Assembly: GCA_903933475.1 (NCBI GenBank)
Contig: CAIZKE010000349.1
Span: 1 to 8,465 of the forward strand
Direction: 5' to 3'
From: an uncultured Alphaproteobacteria bacterium
Lineage (GTDB): Bacteria > Pseudomonadota > Alphaproteobacteria > Caulobacterales > Caulobacteraceae
Length of the DNA: 8,465 nt
Each line of letters opens with the position of its first letter. The first letter of the stretch is position 1. The notes under the pieces are model-generated. The model was not told where the DNA came from. It saw only the letters and a list, made by a program, of their open reading frames with translations, and ran no database searches. The position numbers and the translations under genes were made by a program. This document shows, one piece after another, positions 1-7,366 of the stretch.

Positions 1-913
1 CCGCCGCCGTGCGGAAGTGGTCAGTTTCCAGGAAGCCCCGGGCGTCGGGGACCAGGCCCACCGTCTCCAGGCCAAGGCCCACCGTATAGGGCCGTCGGCC
101 GACGGCCAGGAGAACCCGGTCAGCAGTCAGGGTCTCGGCGGCTCCGCCCGCGGCGGGCTCGACCGTGAGGTCCACCCGGGACTTGCCGGCCTTGGCGCCG
201 GTCACCTTGGTGCCGAGACGGAAGTTTATGCCCTGCTTGGCCAGGATCCTCTGGAAGGCCTTGGCGACCTCGGCGTCCATGCCCGGGCAGATGCGATCCA
301 GGTACTCGACCACGGTTACCTCGGCGCCCAGCCGGCGCCAGACCGAGCCCAGCTCGAGGCCGATGATGCCGGCTCCGATGACCACTAGGGTCTTGGGAAC
401 CTCCGAAAACGCCAGGGCACCCGTGGAGTCGACGATACGGTCGCCGTCGACCTTGAGGCCCGGAAGGCCCGAGGGCTCGGAACCGGTGGCGATGATGATG
501 TTCTTGGCCTCGAGGGTGAGGGTCTTGCCATCCGCCCCGTCCACCTCGACCCGTCCGGGGCCAGCGATCCGTCCCCTGCCGAGCAGGCGCTCGACCTTGT
601 TCTTCTTCATGAGGAAGTCGACGCCCTTGGTGAGGGCGGTCACCGACTCGTCCTTCTGGGCCATCATCTTCGACAGGTTCAGGCGGGGCGTGACCTCGAT
701 CCCCAGGTACTCGAACTCCCGGTTGGCGGACTCAAAGAGCTCGGAGGCATGCAGGAGGGCCTTGGAGGGCATGCAGCCGACGTTGAGGCAGGTACCGCCA
801 AGGGTGGCCCGCATCTCGATGATGGCGGCCTTCAGGCCAAGCTGGCCGGCGCGGATGGCGGCGTTGTAGCCCCCGGGGCCGCCCCCGATGATGACGACGT
901 CGTACTGGGACAT
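1..913 (-). CDS. lpd: Dihydrolipoyl dehydrogenase (E3), C-terminus cut by window edge
   Basis: This is the FAD flavoprotein E3 subunit. It re-oxidises the dihydrolipoyl group on the E2 protein and passes electrons to NAD+. The frame is open from the ATG at 913 to base 1, giving about 304 residues of a family usually near 465. Visible features are an N-terminal FAD Rossmann motif GGGPGG at residues 10-15, an acidic residue E33 ending the second strand, and the redox disulfide GGTCLNVGCMPSK with C42 and C47. A second, NAD-binding Rossmann motif GAGIIG lies near residue 182, and AVGRRP near 272. The dimerisation domain with the catalytic His-Glu pair lies beyond the edge. The start is supported by GCGAGGAAA just upstream. 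It follows odhB by 34 bp, so it is most likely the E3 of the 2-oxoglutarate complex, although E3 can be shared with pyruvate or branched-chain complexes. The family call is secure; exclusive assignment to one complex is inference. Confidence 0.96.
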   Translation of the reverse strand, partial: MSQYDVVIIGGGPGGYNAAIRAGQLGLKAAIIEMRATLGGTCLNVGCMPSKALLHASELFESANREFEYLGIEVTPRLNLSKMMAQKDESVTALTKGVDFLMKKNKVERLLGRGRIAGPGRVEVDGADGKTLTLEAKNIIIATGSEPSGLPGLKVDGDRIVDSTGALAFSEVPKTLVVIGAGIIGLELGSVWRRLGAEVTVVEYLDRICPGMDAEVAKAFQRILAKQGINFRLGTKVTGAKAGKSRVDLTVEPAAGGAAETLTADRVLLAVGRRPYTVGLGLETVGLVPDARGFLETDHFRTAA

Positions 914-917
914 GGGA

Positions 918-924
918 TTTCCTC
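918..924 (-). promoter_or_regulatory. Ribosome binding site of lpd
   Basis: On the minus strand the sequence reads GAGGAAA. Its AGGA core lies 6 nt before the lpd ATG at 911-913. It falls within the 34-bp gap after the odhB stop codon. It supports this ATG as the start and a polycistronic odhB-lpd message. No promoter-like element is evident in the gap. Confidence 0.7.
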
Positions 925-947
925 GCCCGCCTGGGGCCTGAACCGGA

Positions 948-2162
948 TTAGATGTCGAGCAGCAGCCGCTGCGGATCCTCGATGGCTTCCTTGACCCGGA
1001 CCAGGAAGGTCACGGCACCCTGGCCGTCGACGACCCGGTGATCATAGGACAGGGCCAGGTACATCATCGGCCGGATGACCACCTGGCCGTTCACGGCCAC
1101 CGGGCGCTCCTGGATCTTGTGCATGCCCAGAATACCCGACTGCGGCGCATTCAGGATCGGCGTCGACATGAGCGAACCATAGACCCCGCCGTTCGAGATG
1201 GTGAAGGTCCCACCCTGCAGGTCGTCCAGGGCCAGGGCGCCGTCGCGGGCCTTCTTGCCGAGGTCGCCGATGGCCTTCTCGACCCCTGCCAGGGACAGCA
1301 CGTCTGCGTCCCGGACCACGGGCACAACCAGACCACGGTCGGTGCCGACGGCCACGCCGATGTCGTAGTGGTTCTTGTAGATCAGGTCCTGGCCGTCGAT
1401 CTCGGCATTGACCTCGGGCACGGCCTTGAGGGCGTGGATGCAGGCCCGGACGAAGAAGCCCATGAAGCCCAGCTTGACGCCATGGGTCTTCTCGAAGGCG
1501 TCCTTGTAGGTGTTACGCAGGGCCATGCTGGCGCTCATGTCGACCTCGTTGAAGGTCGTGAGCATGGCGGCCGTCTGCTGGGCCTCCTTCAGGCGACGGG
1601 CGATGGTCTGCCGCAGCCGGGTCATGCGCACGCGCTCCTCACGGGCATGGGCTTCGCGGGGGGCAGCGGGTGCAGGCGCCGGCGGCGGGGCAGCGGCCCG
1701 GGCTTCTAGGGCGGCCAGGGCGTCGGCCTTGGTCACGCGTCCGTCCTTGCCCGTGCCGGGGATGGCGGCGGGATCGAGCCCGCCCTCCGTGGCGATGCGC
1801 TGGGCCGAAGGGGCCAGGACCGGGGCAGCGGAAGTGGTGGCCGGAGCGCTGGCCGCGGCGGGCGCAGGCTTTGCCGGCTTGGGGGCTGCGGGCGCGGTAG
1901 CCGGAGCGGGTGCAGCGGCAGCGACGGCCCCTTCTTTCAGGTGTCCAAGGACCGCGCCCGGCTCGACCGTGGCGCCTTCCTCGGCGGAGATGGACTCCAG
2001 GACGCCGTCGGCGGGCGCGGCCACCTCGAGGCTGACCTTGTCGGTCTCAAGCTCGACGAGGATCTCGTCCTTGCGGACCGCCTCCCCGGGCTTCTTGGCC
2101 CAGCGCGCCACAGTGGCCTCGGAGACGGACTCTCCGAGGGCGGGGGTCATGATGTCAGCCAT
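948..2162 (-). CDS. odhB: 2-oxoglutarate dehydrogenase E2, dihydrolipoyllysine succinyltransferase
   Basis: Also named sucB. It forms the core of the 2-oxoglutarate dehydrogenase complex and moves the succinyl group from the E1-bound intermediate to CoA through a swinging lipoyl arm. The 404-aa protein has a single lipoyl domain (about 1-77) with the lipoylation lysine K42 in ETDKVSLEV. An Ala/Pro-rich hinge follows (about 78-113), then a peripheral-subunit-binding domain (about 115-153, LAPSAQRIA and GTGKDGRVTKAD). A second Ala/Pro hinge (about 154-170) leads to the acyltransferase domain (about 175-404), whose active-site motif DHRVVDG carries H375 and D379. Length and catalytic residue positions match the usual roughly 405-aa enzyme. 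The TLGES-like N-terminus (TPALGESVSEATV) and the neighbours odhA and lpd favour the 2-oxoglutarate enzyme over pyruvate or branched-chain E2. It starts 16 bp after the odhA stop with a strong Shine-Dalgarno. The hinge DNA (about 1650-1930) is low-complexity and GC-rich, as expected for such linkers. Confidence 0.97.
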   Translation of the reverse strand: MADIMTPALGESVSEATVARWAKKPGEAVRKDEILVELETDKVSLEVAAPADGVLESISAEEGATVEPGAVLGHLKEGAVAAAAPAPATAPAAPKPAKPAPAAASAPATTSAAPVLAPSAQRIATEGGLDPAAIPGTGKDGRVTKADALAALEARAAAPPPAPAPAAPREAHAREERVRMTRLRQTIARRLKEAQQTAAMLTTFNEVDMSASMALRNTYKDAFEKTHGVKLGFMGFFVRACIHALKAVPEVNAEIDGQDLIYKNHYDIGVAVGTDRGLVVPVVRDADVLSLAGVEKAIGDLGKKARDGALALDDLQGGTFTISNGGVYGSLMSTPILNAPQSGILGMHKIQERPVAVNGQVVIRPMMYLALSYDHRVVDGQGAVTFLVRVKEAIEDPQRLLLDI

Positions 2163-2169
2163 GGTCGTG

Positions 2170-2176
2170 TCCTCTT
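2170..2176 (-). promoter_or_regulatory. Ribosome binding site of odhB
   Basis: The minus strand reads AAGAGGA, 7 nt before the odhB ATG, in the 16-bp gap between the odhA stop (TGA at 2179-2181) and odhB. It is the clearest Shine-Dalgarno in the operon. It fixes the odhB start and implies co-transcription with odhA. Confidence 0.8.
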
Positions 2177-2178
2177 GT

Positions 2179-5127
2179 TCAGGCGAGGGCTTCGGCCAGG
2201 AAGGCCTGGAGTTCGCGGTTGTGCCGGCTCATCTGGCCGGCGGCGGTGGAGGCGGAGGCCGGGCGGCCCACGTAGCGGGCGCGCCTGGACTTTACCTTGA
2301 GGCGTTCGAGGGTCAGTTCCAGCCAGGGATCGACGAAGGTCCAGCCGCCCATGTTCTTCGGCTCTTCCTGGCACCAGACGAGTTCGGCGTTGGGGAACCG
2401 CGACAGTTCGTTGGACAGGGACTTCATCGGCCAGGGATAGAACTGTTCGAGCCGCATCAGGTAGATGTCGGTCAGGCCGCGCTCCTCCCGGGCCTCGAGG
2501 AGGTCATAATAGACCTTGCCTGAGCAGAGGACGACCCGGCGGATCTTCTCCGGCGGGTCGAGGGTGAGGGCCGTGTGGCGCCCGCGCTCGGCGTCATCGT
2601 GCAGCACCCTGTGGAAGGACGAGCCCTCGCCCATCTCCGGCAGCAGGGACACCGCCTTCTTGTGGCGCAGGAGCGACTTGGGGGTCATGACCACCAGCGG
2701 CTTGCGGAACTCCCGCTTCATCTGCCGGCGCAGGACATGGAAGTAGTTGGCCGGGGTCGAGCAGTTGACGACCTGGAGGTTGTCCTCGGCGCAGAGCTGG
2801 AGAAAGCGCTCAAGTCGGGCGGAGGAGTGCTCAGGGCCCTGGCCTTCGTAGCCATGGGGCAGGAGGAGGACGAGGCCGCTCATCCGAAGCCACTTGCGCT
2901 CGCCGGAGGAGATGAACTGGTCGATCACCACCTGGGCGCCGTTGGCGAAGTCGCCGAACTGGCCTTCCCAGAGCACCAGGGTCTTGGGGTCGGCGAGGGA
3001 GAATCCGTACTCGAAGCCGAGGACCGCCTCTTCCGACAGGGGCGAGTCGATGACCTCGAAATGCGCCTGGCCAGTGCCGAGGTTGTTGAGCGGGATGTAA
3101 TGCGCCTCGGTGGTCTGGTCGACGATGTCGCAGTGCCGCTGGGTGAAGGTTCCCCTCACGCTGTCCTGGCCCGCCAGTCGGACAGGGAACCCATCCTGCA
3201 GAAGGCTGCCGAAGGCGAGGTGCTCGGCGGTGGCCCAGTCAATGCCCTCGCCGGACTCGATGGCCGACCTTCGGCCCTCGACCACACGTCGGACGTTCTT
3301 GTGGACGTCGATACCCTCCGGGAGGGCGGTGATGCGGTCACCGAGCCCCCGCAGCCGGGCGAGAGGCACGGAGGTGTCGCCCCGGCGATCCTCGCCCTCG
3401 GGCAGGGCCAGCCCCGCCCACTTGCCATCCAGCCAGTCGGCCTTGTCAGCCTTGTAGGCCTTGGCCGCGTCGAACTCCGCGTCGAGCAGGGCCTCGAACT
3501 CCGTCACCCACTGATTGACGTCGTCCCCGGTGACCACGCCCTCGCCGATGAGCTGGCGGGCGTAGATCTCCCGCGTGCTCGGATGATCCTTGATCCGGGC
3601 ATACATGAGCGGCGAGGTCATGGTCGGGTCATCGCCCTCGTTGTGACCGAACCGCCGGTAGCAGAACATGTCGATGACAACGTCCCGGCCGAACTTCTGG
3701 CGGAACTCCGTGGCCACCTTGACGGCGTAGACCGTCGCCTCGGGATCATCCCCGTTGACGTGGAAGATCGGGGCCTCGACCATCAGCGCCACATCCGAGG
3801 GATAGGGCGAGGACCGGCTGTACTTGGGCGCGGTGGTAAAGCCGATCTGGTTGTTGACGATGAAGTGGATGCAGCCGCCGGTCCTGTAACCCCGGGTGCC
3901 GGAGATGGCGAAGCACTCGGCCACCACGCCCTGGCCCGCGAAGGCGGCGTCGCCGTGCATCAGAAGGGGCAGGACGTGGCCGCGGCCAGCGTCGGAGGTC
4001 TCGCGCAGCACATAGGCCTGCTTGGCGCGGGCCTTCCCCAGGACGACGGGATTCACGATCTCCAGGTGTGACGGGTTGGCCGTCAGGGACAGGTGGACGT
4101 TGTTGCCGTCGAAGGCACGGTCGGAGGAGGCACCCATATGGTACTTCACGTCGCCGGACCCCTGCACGTCCGAAGGCAGGGTCGAGCCGCCCTGGAACTC
4201 GTGGAAGATGACCCGGTAGGGCTTGCCCATGACGGCGGCCAGGACGTTCAGCCGGCCGCGATGGGGCATGCCGATGACGATGTCGCGGACGCCCAGGGCG
4301 CCGCCGCGCTTGATGATCTGCTCGAGGGCCGGGACCATGGCCTCGCCGCCATCCAGGCCGAAGCGCTTGGTGCCGGGGAAGCGCTTGTGCAGGAAGCGCT
4401 CGAAGCCCTCGGCCTCGATCAGCTTCTTGAGGATGGCGATCTTGCCCTCGCGGGTGAAGACGATCTCCTTATCCCGCCCCTCGATCCGCTCCTGGAGCCA
4501 GGCCTTCTGTGTCGGGTCGGAAATGTGCATGTACTGCACGCCGATGTCGGCGCAGTAGGTGCGCTTGAGGATGGCGAGGATCTCGCGGAGCGTGCCGGTT
4601 TCCAGGCCCAGGACGTAGTCCAGGAAGATGGGACGGTCGTAGTCCGCCTCGGAGAAGCCGTAGGAGGCAGGATCGAGCTCGGTGGCGTCGCCCTCGGGAA
4701 CGGCGATGCCAAGAGGGTCGAGGTTGGCCCGCAGATGCCCCCGCACCCGGTAGGCCCGGATCATCATGATGGCGCGCAGGGAATCGAGGGTGGCCGCACG
4801 GACGTCCTGCGTCGCCACGGCGGAGGTCCGCTCGGAAATCTTCGAGGTCAGCTTGGCTTCGACGGCGGGCCAGAGCCCGTCGATGGCGGACAGCCAGTCC
4901 GGACGGGCGGACGGCGCCGTGCGGGCGGTCCAGGCCGGGGGGGAAAGCGGTTGACCCGCTCCGGCACGATCATGGACCGAGGCGAAGAAACTGCGCCAGG
5001 ACACCTCGACCGAGTCGGGCGCCTTTAGCCAACGCGCGTAAAGGTCCTCGATGAAGGCGGCGTTGCCGCCATAGAGGAAGGAAGTCTCCGCCAGGAGCTC
5101 GTTGATCCGTCCAGCGTCATCCGCCAT
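2179..5127 (-). CDS. odhA: 2-oxoglutarate dehydrogenase E1, thiamine-diphosphate dependent
   Basis: Also named sucA. It decarboxylates 2-oxoglutarate on thiamine diphosphate and transfers the succinyl unit to the lipoyl group of OdhB, acting in the cytoplasm. The 982-aa length is normal for the family (about 930-1000). The N-terminal segment typical of 2-oxoglutarate E1 proteins, usually linked to E2 contact, is present: FLYGGN at 17-22 followed by a PDSVEVSWRSFF stretch to about 48. The active-site region has MPHRGRLN (H289) and KYHMGASSD (H330). The thiamine-diphosphate/Mg motif runs from GDAAF (392-396) to NN (425-426), followed by RRFGHNEGDDP (491-501). The C-terminal transketolase-like half contains LPHGYEGQGPEHSSAR (756-771). 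The start at 5127 gives the family-typical N-terminus; the upstream AGGCGGG is a modest ribosome site. It sits 82 bp after sucD and 16 bp before odhB. No frameshift or missing key residue is seen. Confidence 0.98.
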   Translation of the reverse strand: MADDAGRINELLAETSFLYGGNAAFIEDLYARWLKAPDSVEVSWRSFFASVHDRAGAGQPLSPPAWTARTAPSARPDWLSAIDGLWPAVEAKLTSKISERTSAVATQDVRAATLDSLRAIMMIRAYRVRGHLRANLDPLGIAVPEGDATELDPASYGFSEADYDRPIFLDYVLGLETGTLREILAILKRTYCADIGVQYMHISDPTQKAWLQERIEGRDKEIVFTREGKIAILKKLIEAEGFERFLHKRFPGTKRFGLDGGEAMVPALEQIIKRGGALGVRDIVIGMPHRGRLNVLAAVMGKPYRVIFHEFQGGSTLPSDVQGSGDVKYHMGASSDRAFDGNNVHLSLTANPSHLEIVNPVVLGKARAKQAYVLRETSDAGRGHVLPLLMHGDAAFAGQGVVAECFAISGTRGYRTGGCIHFIVNNQIGFTTAPKYSRSSPYPSDVALMVEAPIFHVNGDDPEATVYAVKVATEFRQKFGRDVVIDMFCYRRFGHNEGDDPTMTSPLMYARIKDHPSTREIYARQLIGEGVVTGDDVNQWVTEFEALLDAEFDAAKAYKADKADWLDGKWAGLALPEGEDRRGDTSVPLARLRGLGDRITALPEGIDVHKNVRRVVEGRRSAIESGEGIDWATAEHLAFGSLLQDGFPVRLAGQDSVRGTFTQRHCDIVDQTTEAHYIPLNNLGTGQAHFEVIDSPLSEEAVLGFEYGFSLADPKTLVLWEGQFGDFANGAQVVIDQFISSGERKWLRMSGLVLLLPHGYEGQGPEHSSARLERFLQLCAEDNLQVVNCSTPANYFHVLRRQMKREFRKPLVVMTPKSLLRHKKAVSLLPEMGEGSSFHRVLHDDAERGRHTALTLDPPEKIRRVVLCSGKVYYDLLEAREERGLTDIYLMRLEQFYPWPMKSLSNELSRFPNAELVWCQEEPKNMGGWTFVDPWLELTLERLKVKSRRARYVGRPASASTAAGQMSRHNRELQAFLAEALA

Positions 5128-5209
5128 GTCGCCCGCCTGTCGCCGGCGGCCCGCGACGCCTTCTGGAGGAGAGTCGAGCTGGACCGCTCAAGGTTGAATT
5201 GTGGCCCCC
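5128..5209. other. sucD-odhA intergenic spacer with small inverted repeat
   Basis: This is the largest gap inside the operon (82 bp). It contains a 5-bp inverted repeat, GTCGC/GCGAC, with a 9-nt GC-rich loop (5139-5157), ending 11 nt before the odhA start codon. It also has a shorter dyad, GAGC/GCTC. I see no T-tract that would make a Rho-independent terminator. I find no convincing -35/-10 pair on the minus strand, so read-through from sucD into odhA is the simplest reading. One GANTC site lies at 5171-5175. Confidence 0.4.
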
Positions 5210-6088
5210 TCAGGTGCCCTTCAGCACCTCGAGCAGGGTTTCTCCCAGCTTCGCCGGCGACGGCGCCACGCGGATTCCCGCCGACTCCATCGCCGAAATC
5301 TTGTCCTCCGCACCGCCCTTGCCGCCCGAGATGATGGCACCGGCATGGCCCATCCTTCGTCCGGGCGGGGCAGTACGACCTGCAATGAACCCGACCATAG
5401 GCTTCCGAATCGCTGAATTCTTTATGAATTCCGCAGCATCTTCTTCGGCCGACCCCCCGATTTCGCCGATCATGATGATCGACTCCGTCTCGGGGTCCTT
5501 CAGGAACATGTCGAGCATGTCGATGAACTCCGTGCCCTTCACGGGGTCCCCGCCAATACCCACGGCTGTGGTCTGTCCAAGGCCCACCTGGGTGGTCTGG
5601 AAGACCGCCTCATAGGTAAGGGTACCAGAGCGCGAAACCACCCCGACCGAGCCTTTTCTGAAGATATTTCCGGGCATGATCCCGATTTTGCAGGCTTCCG
5701 GCGTCAGGACGCCCGGGCAGTTGGGTCCGATCAGCCGGGACTTCGAGCCCGACAGGGCGCGCTTGACCTTGATCATGTCGGCGACAGGAATGCCTTCAGT
5801 GATGCAGATGATCAGGGGAATTCCGGCGTCGATCGCTTCGAGGATCGAATCCGCGGCGAAGGGCGGCGGCACATAGATCACGCTGGCGTCTGCGCCCGTC
5901 TGCCGCACGGCTTCATCCACCGTATTGAAAACGGGCAGACCCACATGGGTGGTCCCGCCCTTTCCGGGGGTCACGCCGCCGACCATCTTGGTCCCGTAGG
6001 CGATGGCCTGCTCGGAGTGGAAGGTGCCCTGGGCGCCGGTAATGCCCTGGCAGATGACCCGGGTTTCCTTGCCGATCAGAATGGACAT
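5210..6088 (-). CDS. sucD: Succinyl-CoA synthetase alpha subunit
   Basis: With SucC it converts succinyl-CoA, phosphate and nucleoside diphosphate into succinate, CoA and nucleoside triphosphate. The alpha subunit binds CoA and carries the phosphohistidine. The 292-aa protein has an N-terminal CoA-binding Rossmann-type domain (TRVICQGITGAQGTFH, 9-24) and GGVTPGKGG (37-45). The ligase domain has GPNCPGVLTP (121-130) and GEIGGSAEEDA (208-218), then MGHAGAIISGGKGGAEDK (246-263). In that last motif H248 matches the phosphorylated histidine of E. coli SucD (H246). Its ATG overlaps the sucC stop by one base as TAATG, a typical coupled-translation arrangement for two subunits made 1:1. A short AT-rich patch at 5415-5431 has two GAATTC palindromes, inside codons that include ATA, AAG and AAT, which stand out slightly from the GC-rich codon usage around them. 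Confidence 0.98.
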   Translation of the reverse strand: MSILIGKETRVICQGITGAQGTFHSEQAIAYGTKMVGGVTPGKGGTTHVGLPVFNTVDEAVRQTGADASVIYVPPPFAADSILEAIDAGIPLIICITEGIPVADMIKVKRALSGSKSRLIGPNCPGVLTPEACKIGIMPGNIFRKGSVGVVSRSGTLTYEAVFQTTQVGLGQTTAVGIGGDPVKGTEFIDMLDMFLKDPETESIIMIGEIGGSAEEDAAEFIKNSAIRKPMVGFIAGRTAPPGRRMGHAGAIISGGKGGAEDKISAMESAGIRVAPSPAKLGETLLEVLKGT

Positions 6089-6090
6089 TA
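6086..6090 (-). promoter_or_regulatory. sucC-sucD TAATG stop/start overlap (translational coupling)
   Basis: On the minus strand the sucC stop TAA and the sucD start ATG share their A. The upstream sequence has only a G-run (GGGGG about 10 nt before the ATG) rather than a canonical purine Shine-Dalgarno. Terminating sucC ribosomes probably re-initiate on sucD. The overlap is seen directly; the coupling is inferred. Confidence 0.75.
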
Positions 6091-7287
6091 GGCGAGCCCC
6101 CGCACGGCTTTCACAATCTTCTCGGCGCCATCGCTGAGGTCGTTGGCCGCAATGACGTTGAGGCCGCTCTCATTGATGATCTTCTTTCCCAGCTCGGCGT
6201 TTGTGCCTTCCAGGCGCACCACCAGGGGCACAGTCAGGCCAACCTGCTTGACGGCATTGACCACGCCATTGGCCAGGATATCGCACCGGGCGATCCCACC
6301 GAAGATGTTGACCAGAATGCCCTTCACATTGGGATCGGCCATGATGATCTTGAAGGCGGCCGTCACCTTGGCTTCGTCCGCGCCGCCGCCGACGTCCAGG
6401 AAATTGGCAGGCTCGGCACCGTAGAGCTTGATGATGTCCATGGTCGCCATGGCCAGGCCAGCACCGTTGACCATGCAGCCGATTTCGCCGTCGAGGGCGA
6501 TGTAGGAGAGGTCAAACTTGGAAGCTTCGATTTCCTTGGGGTCCTCTTCGCTCTCGTCGCGCAGAGCCACCACTTCCGGATGCCGGTAGAGGGCGTTGGA
6601 GTCGAAGGACACCTTGGCGTCCAGGACCCGCAGCTGGTCATCGGCGGTCACGATCAGCGGGTTGATCTCGAGCATCGCCATGTCTTTGGCGACGAAGGCC
6701 GAATAGAGCTGACCCAGAAGCTTGGTCGCCTGCTTGGCGAGGTCACCGCTGAGGCCCAGGGCCTTGGACAGGGTGCGCCCGTGGAACGGCCAGACGCCGG
6801 TCGCCGGGTCGATTCCGAAGGTAATGATCTTTTCCGGCGTATCGTGGGCGACGGTTTCAATGTCCATGCCGCCCTCCGTCGAGGCGACCACCGAGACCCA
6901 GCTGGTTTCGCGATCGACAAGCAGGGACAGGTAGAATTCCTTGGCAATGGCCGCGCCTTCTTCGACATAAAGGCGGTTGACCTGCTTGCCCCTGGGCCCG
7001 GTCTGGTGCGTCACCAGGACCCGGCCGAGCATTTCCTGGGCGTTGGTCCGCACGTCGTCGACGCTCTTGACCACCCGGACGCCGCCCTTGGCGTCGGGCC
7101 CGAGGCCCTCGAAGCGGCCCTTGCCGCGCCCACCGGCGTGGATCTGGGACTTCACCACGAAGACCGGGCCGCCCAACTGTTCAGCGGCCTTTACGGCCTC
7201 TTCGACGGAAAAGGCGGGAAACCCGCGCGGGACCGCCACGCCGAACTCGGACAGGACGGTCTTGGCTTGATGTTCGTGGATGTTCAT
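6088..7287 (-). CDS. sucC: Succinyl-CoA synthetase beta subunit (ADP/GDP-forming)
   Basis: This is the nucleotide- and succinate-binding subunit of succinyl-CoA synthetase, an ATP-grasp enzyme working with SucD in the TCA cycle. The 399-aa length fits the family (E. coli 388). The N-terminus MNIHEHQAK is the conserved beta-subunit start, so the ATG at 7287 is well supported. KSQIHAGGRGKG (46-57) is the ATP-grasp nucleotide loop. MLEINPL (205-211) supplies metal-binding residues. GCMVNGAGLAMATMD (270-284), NFLDVGGGAD (295-304) and NIFGGIARCD (327-336) belong to the ligase/CoA domain. Residue 20 is proline, as in the E. coli enzyme, rather than the glutamine reported for the GTP-specific pig beta subunit. 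That mildly suggests ATP use, but does not prove it. It is the first gene of the operon, downstream of a promoter candidate. Its leader has no strong Shine-Dalgarno. Confidence 0.98.
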   Translation of the reverse strand: MNIHEHQAKTVLSEFGVAVPRGFPAFSVEEAVKAAEQLGGPVFVVKSQIHAGGRGKGRFEGLGPDAKGGVRVVKSVDDVRTNAQEMLGRVLVTHQTGPRGKQVNRLYVEEGAAIAKEFYLSLLVDRETSWVSVVASTEGGMDIETVAHDTPEKIITFGIDPATGVWPFHGRTLSKALGLSGDLAKQATKLLGQLYSAFVAKDMAMLEINPLIVTADDQLRVLDAKVSFDSNALYRHPEVVALRDESEEDPKEIEASKFDLSYIALDGEIGCMVNGAGLAMATMDIIKLYGAEPANFLDVGGGADEAKVTAAFKIIMADPNVKGILVNIFGGIARCDILANGVVNAVKQVGLTVPLVVRLEGTNAELGKKIINESGLNVIAANDLSDGAEKIVKAVRGLA

Positions 7288-7313
7288 GGGGCCCAGAGAC
7301 GCTGTTCTACTGG

Positions 7314-7330
7314 CTCGCCCGATTGGCGAG
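7314..7330. repeat. Perfect inverted repeat in the sucC leader
   Basis: CTCGCC and GGCGAG are exact reverse complements separated by the 5-nt loop CGATT. The repeat begins about where transcription from the promoter at 7338-7366 should start, and ends 26 nt before the sucC ATG. It could form a 5'-terminal mRNA hairpin, act as an operator at +1, or be chance in a GC-rich genome. The symmetry is seen; a function is inferred. Confidence 0.5.
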
Positions 7331-7337
7331 TGGCCGG

Positions 7338-7366
7338 TTTATAGGCGCCCCCCGGAGATCAGGCAA
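7338..7366 (-). promoter_or_regulatory. Candidate housekeeping-sigma promoter for the sucCD-odhAB-lpd operon
   Basis: On the minus strand TTGCCT (7361-7366) and TATAAA (7338-7343) are separated by exactly 17 bp. This resembles the general sigma-70 -35/-10 layout with two mismatches to TTGACA and one to TATAAT. The TATAAA stands out in otherwise GC-rich DNA. Transcription would start near 7331, giving a leader of about 44 nt before sucC. It is the only convincing promoter I can see upstream of any of the five operon genes. Confidence 0.6.

Noticed and set aside
165..869. A 234-codon plus-strand open frame at the left edge
   Set aside because: The opposite strand encodes lpd with intact FAD and disulfide motifs. 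The plus-strand translation is Arg/Ser/Pro-rich with no family resemblance.
1650..1935. Low-complexity GC-rich repeat tract
   Set aside because: It is fully explained as the Ala/Pro-rich interdomain hinges of OdhB.
1510..2523. A 337-codon plus-strand open frame spanning the odhB 5' half and the odhA 3' end
   Set aside because: Its Ala/Gly/Ser-rich translation comes from reading the odhB Ala/Pro hinge backwards. It crosses two certain genes and has no domain signature.
2575..4071. A 498-codon open frame on the plus strand opposite odhA
   Set aside because: It is the mirror of the odhA reading frame in GC-rich DNA, with a low-complexity Gly/Ala/Val/Leu/Asp/His-rich translation and no recognisable domain. 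OdhA on the other strand is complete and unambiguous.
4093..5028. A 311-codon plus-strand open frame opposite the odhA 5' half
   Set aside because: Antisense shadow of odhA, with no domain and no independent ribosome site.
6580..7344. A 254-codon plus-strand open frame opposite sucC
   Set aside because: Shadow of the sucC frame. It also runs through the operon promoter and leader.
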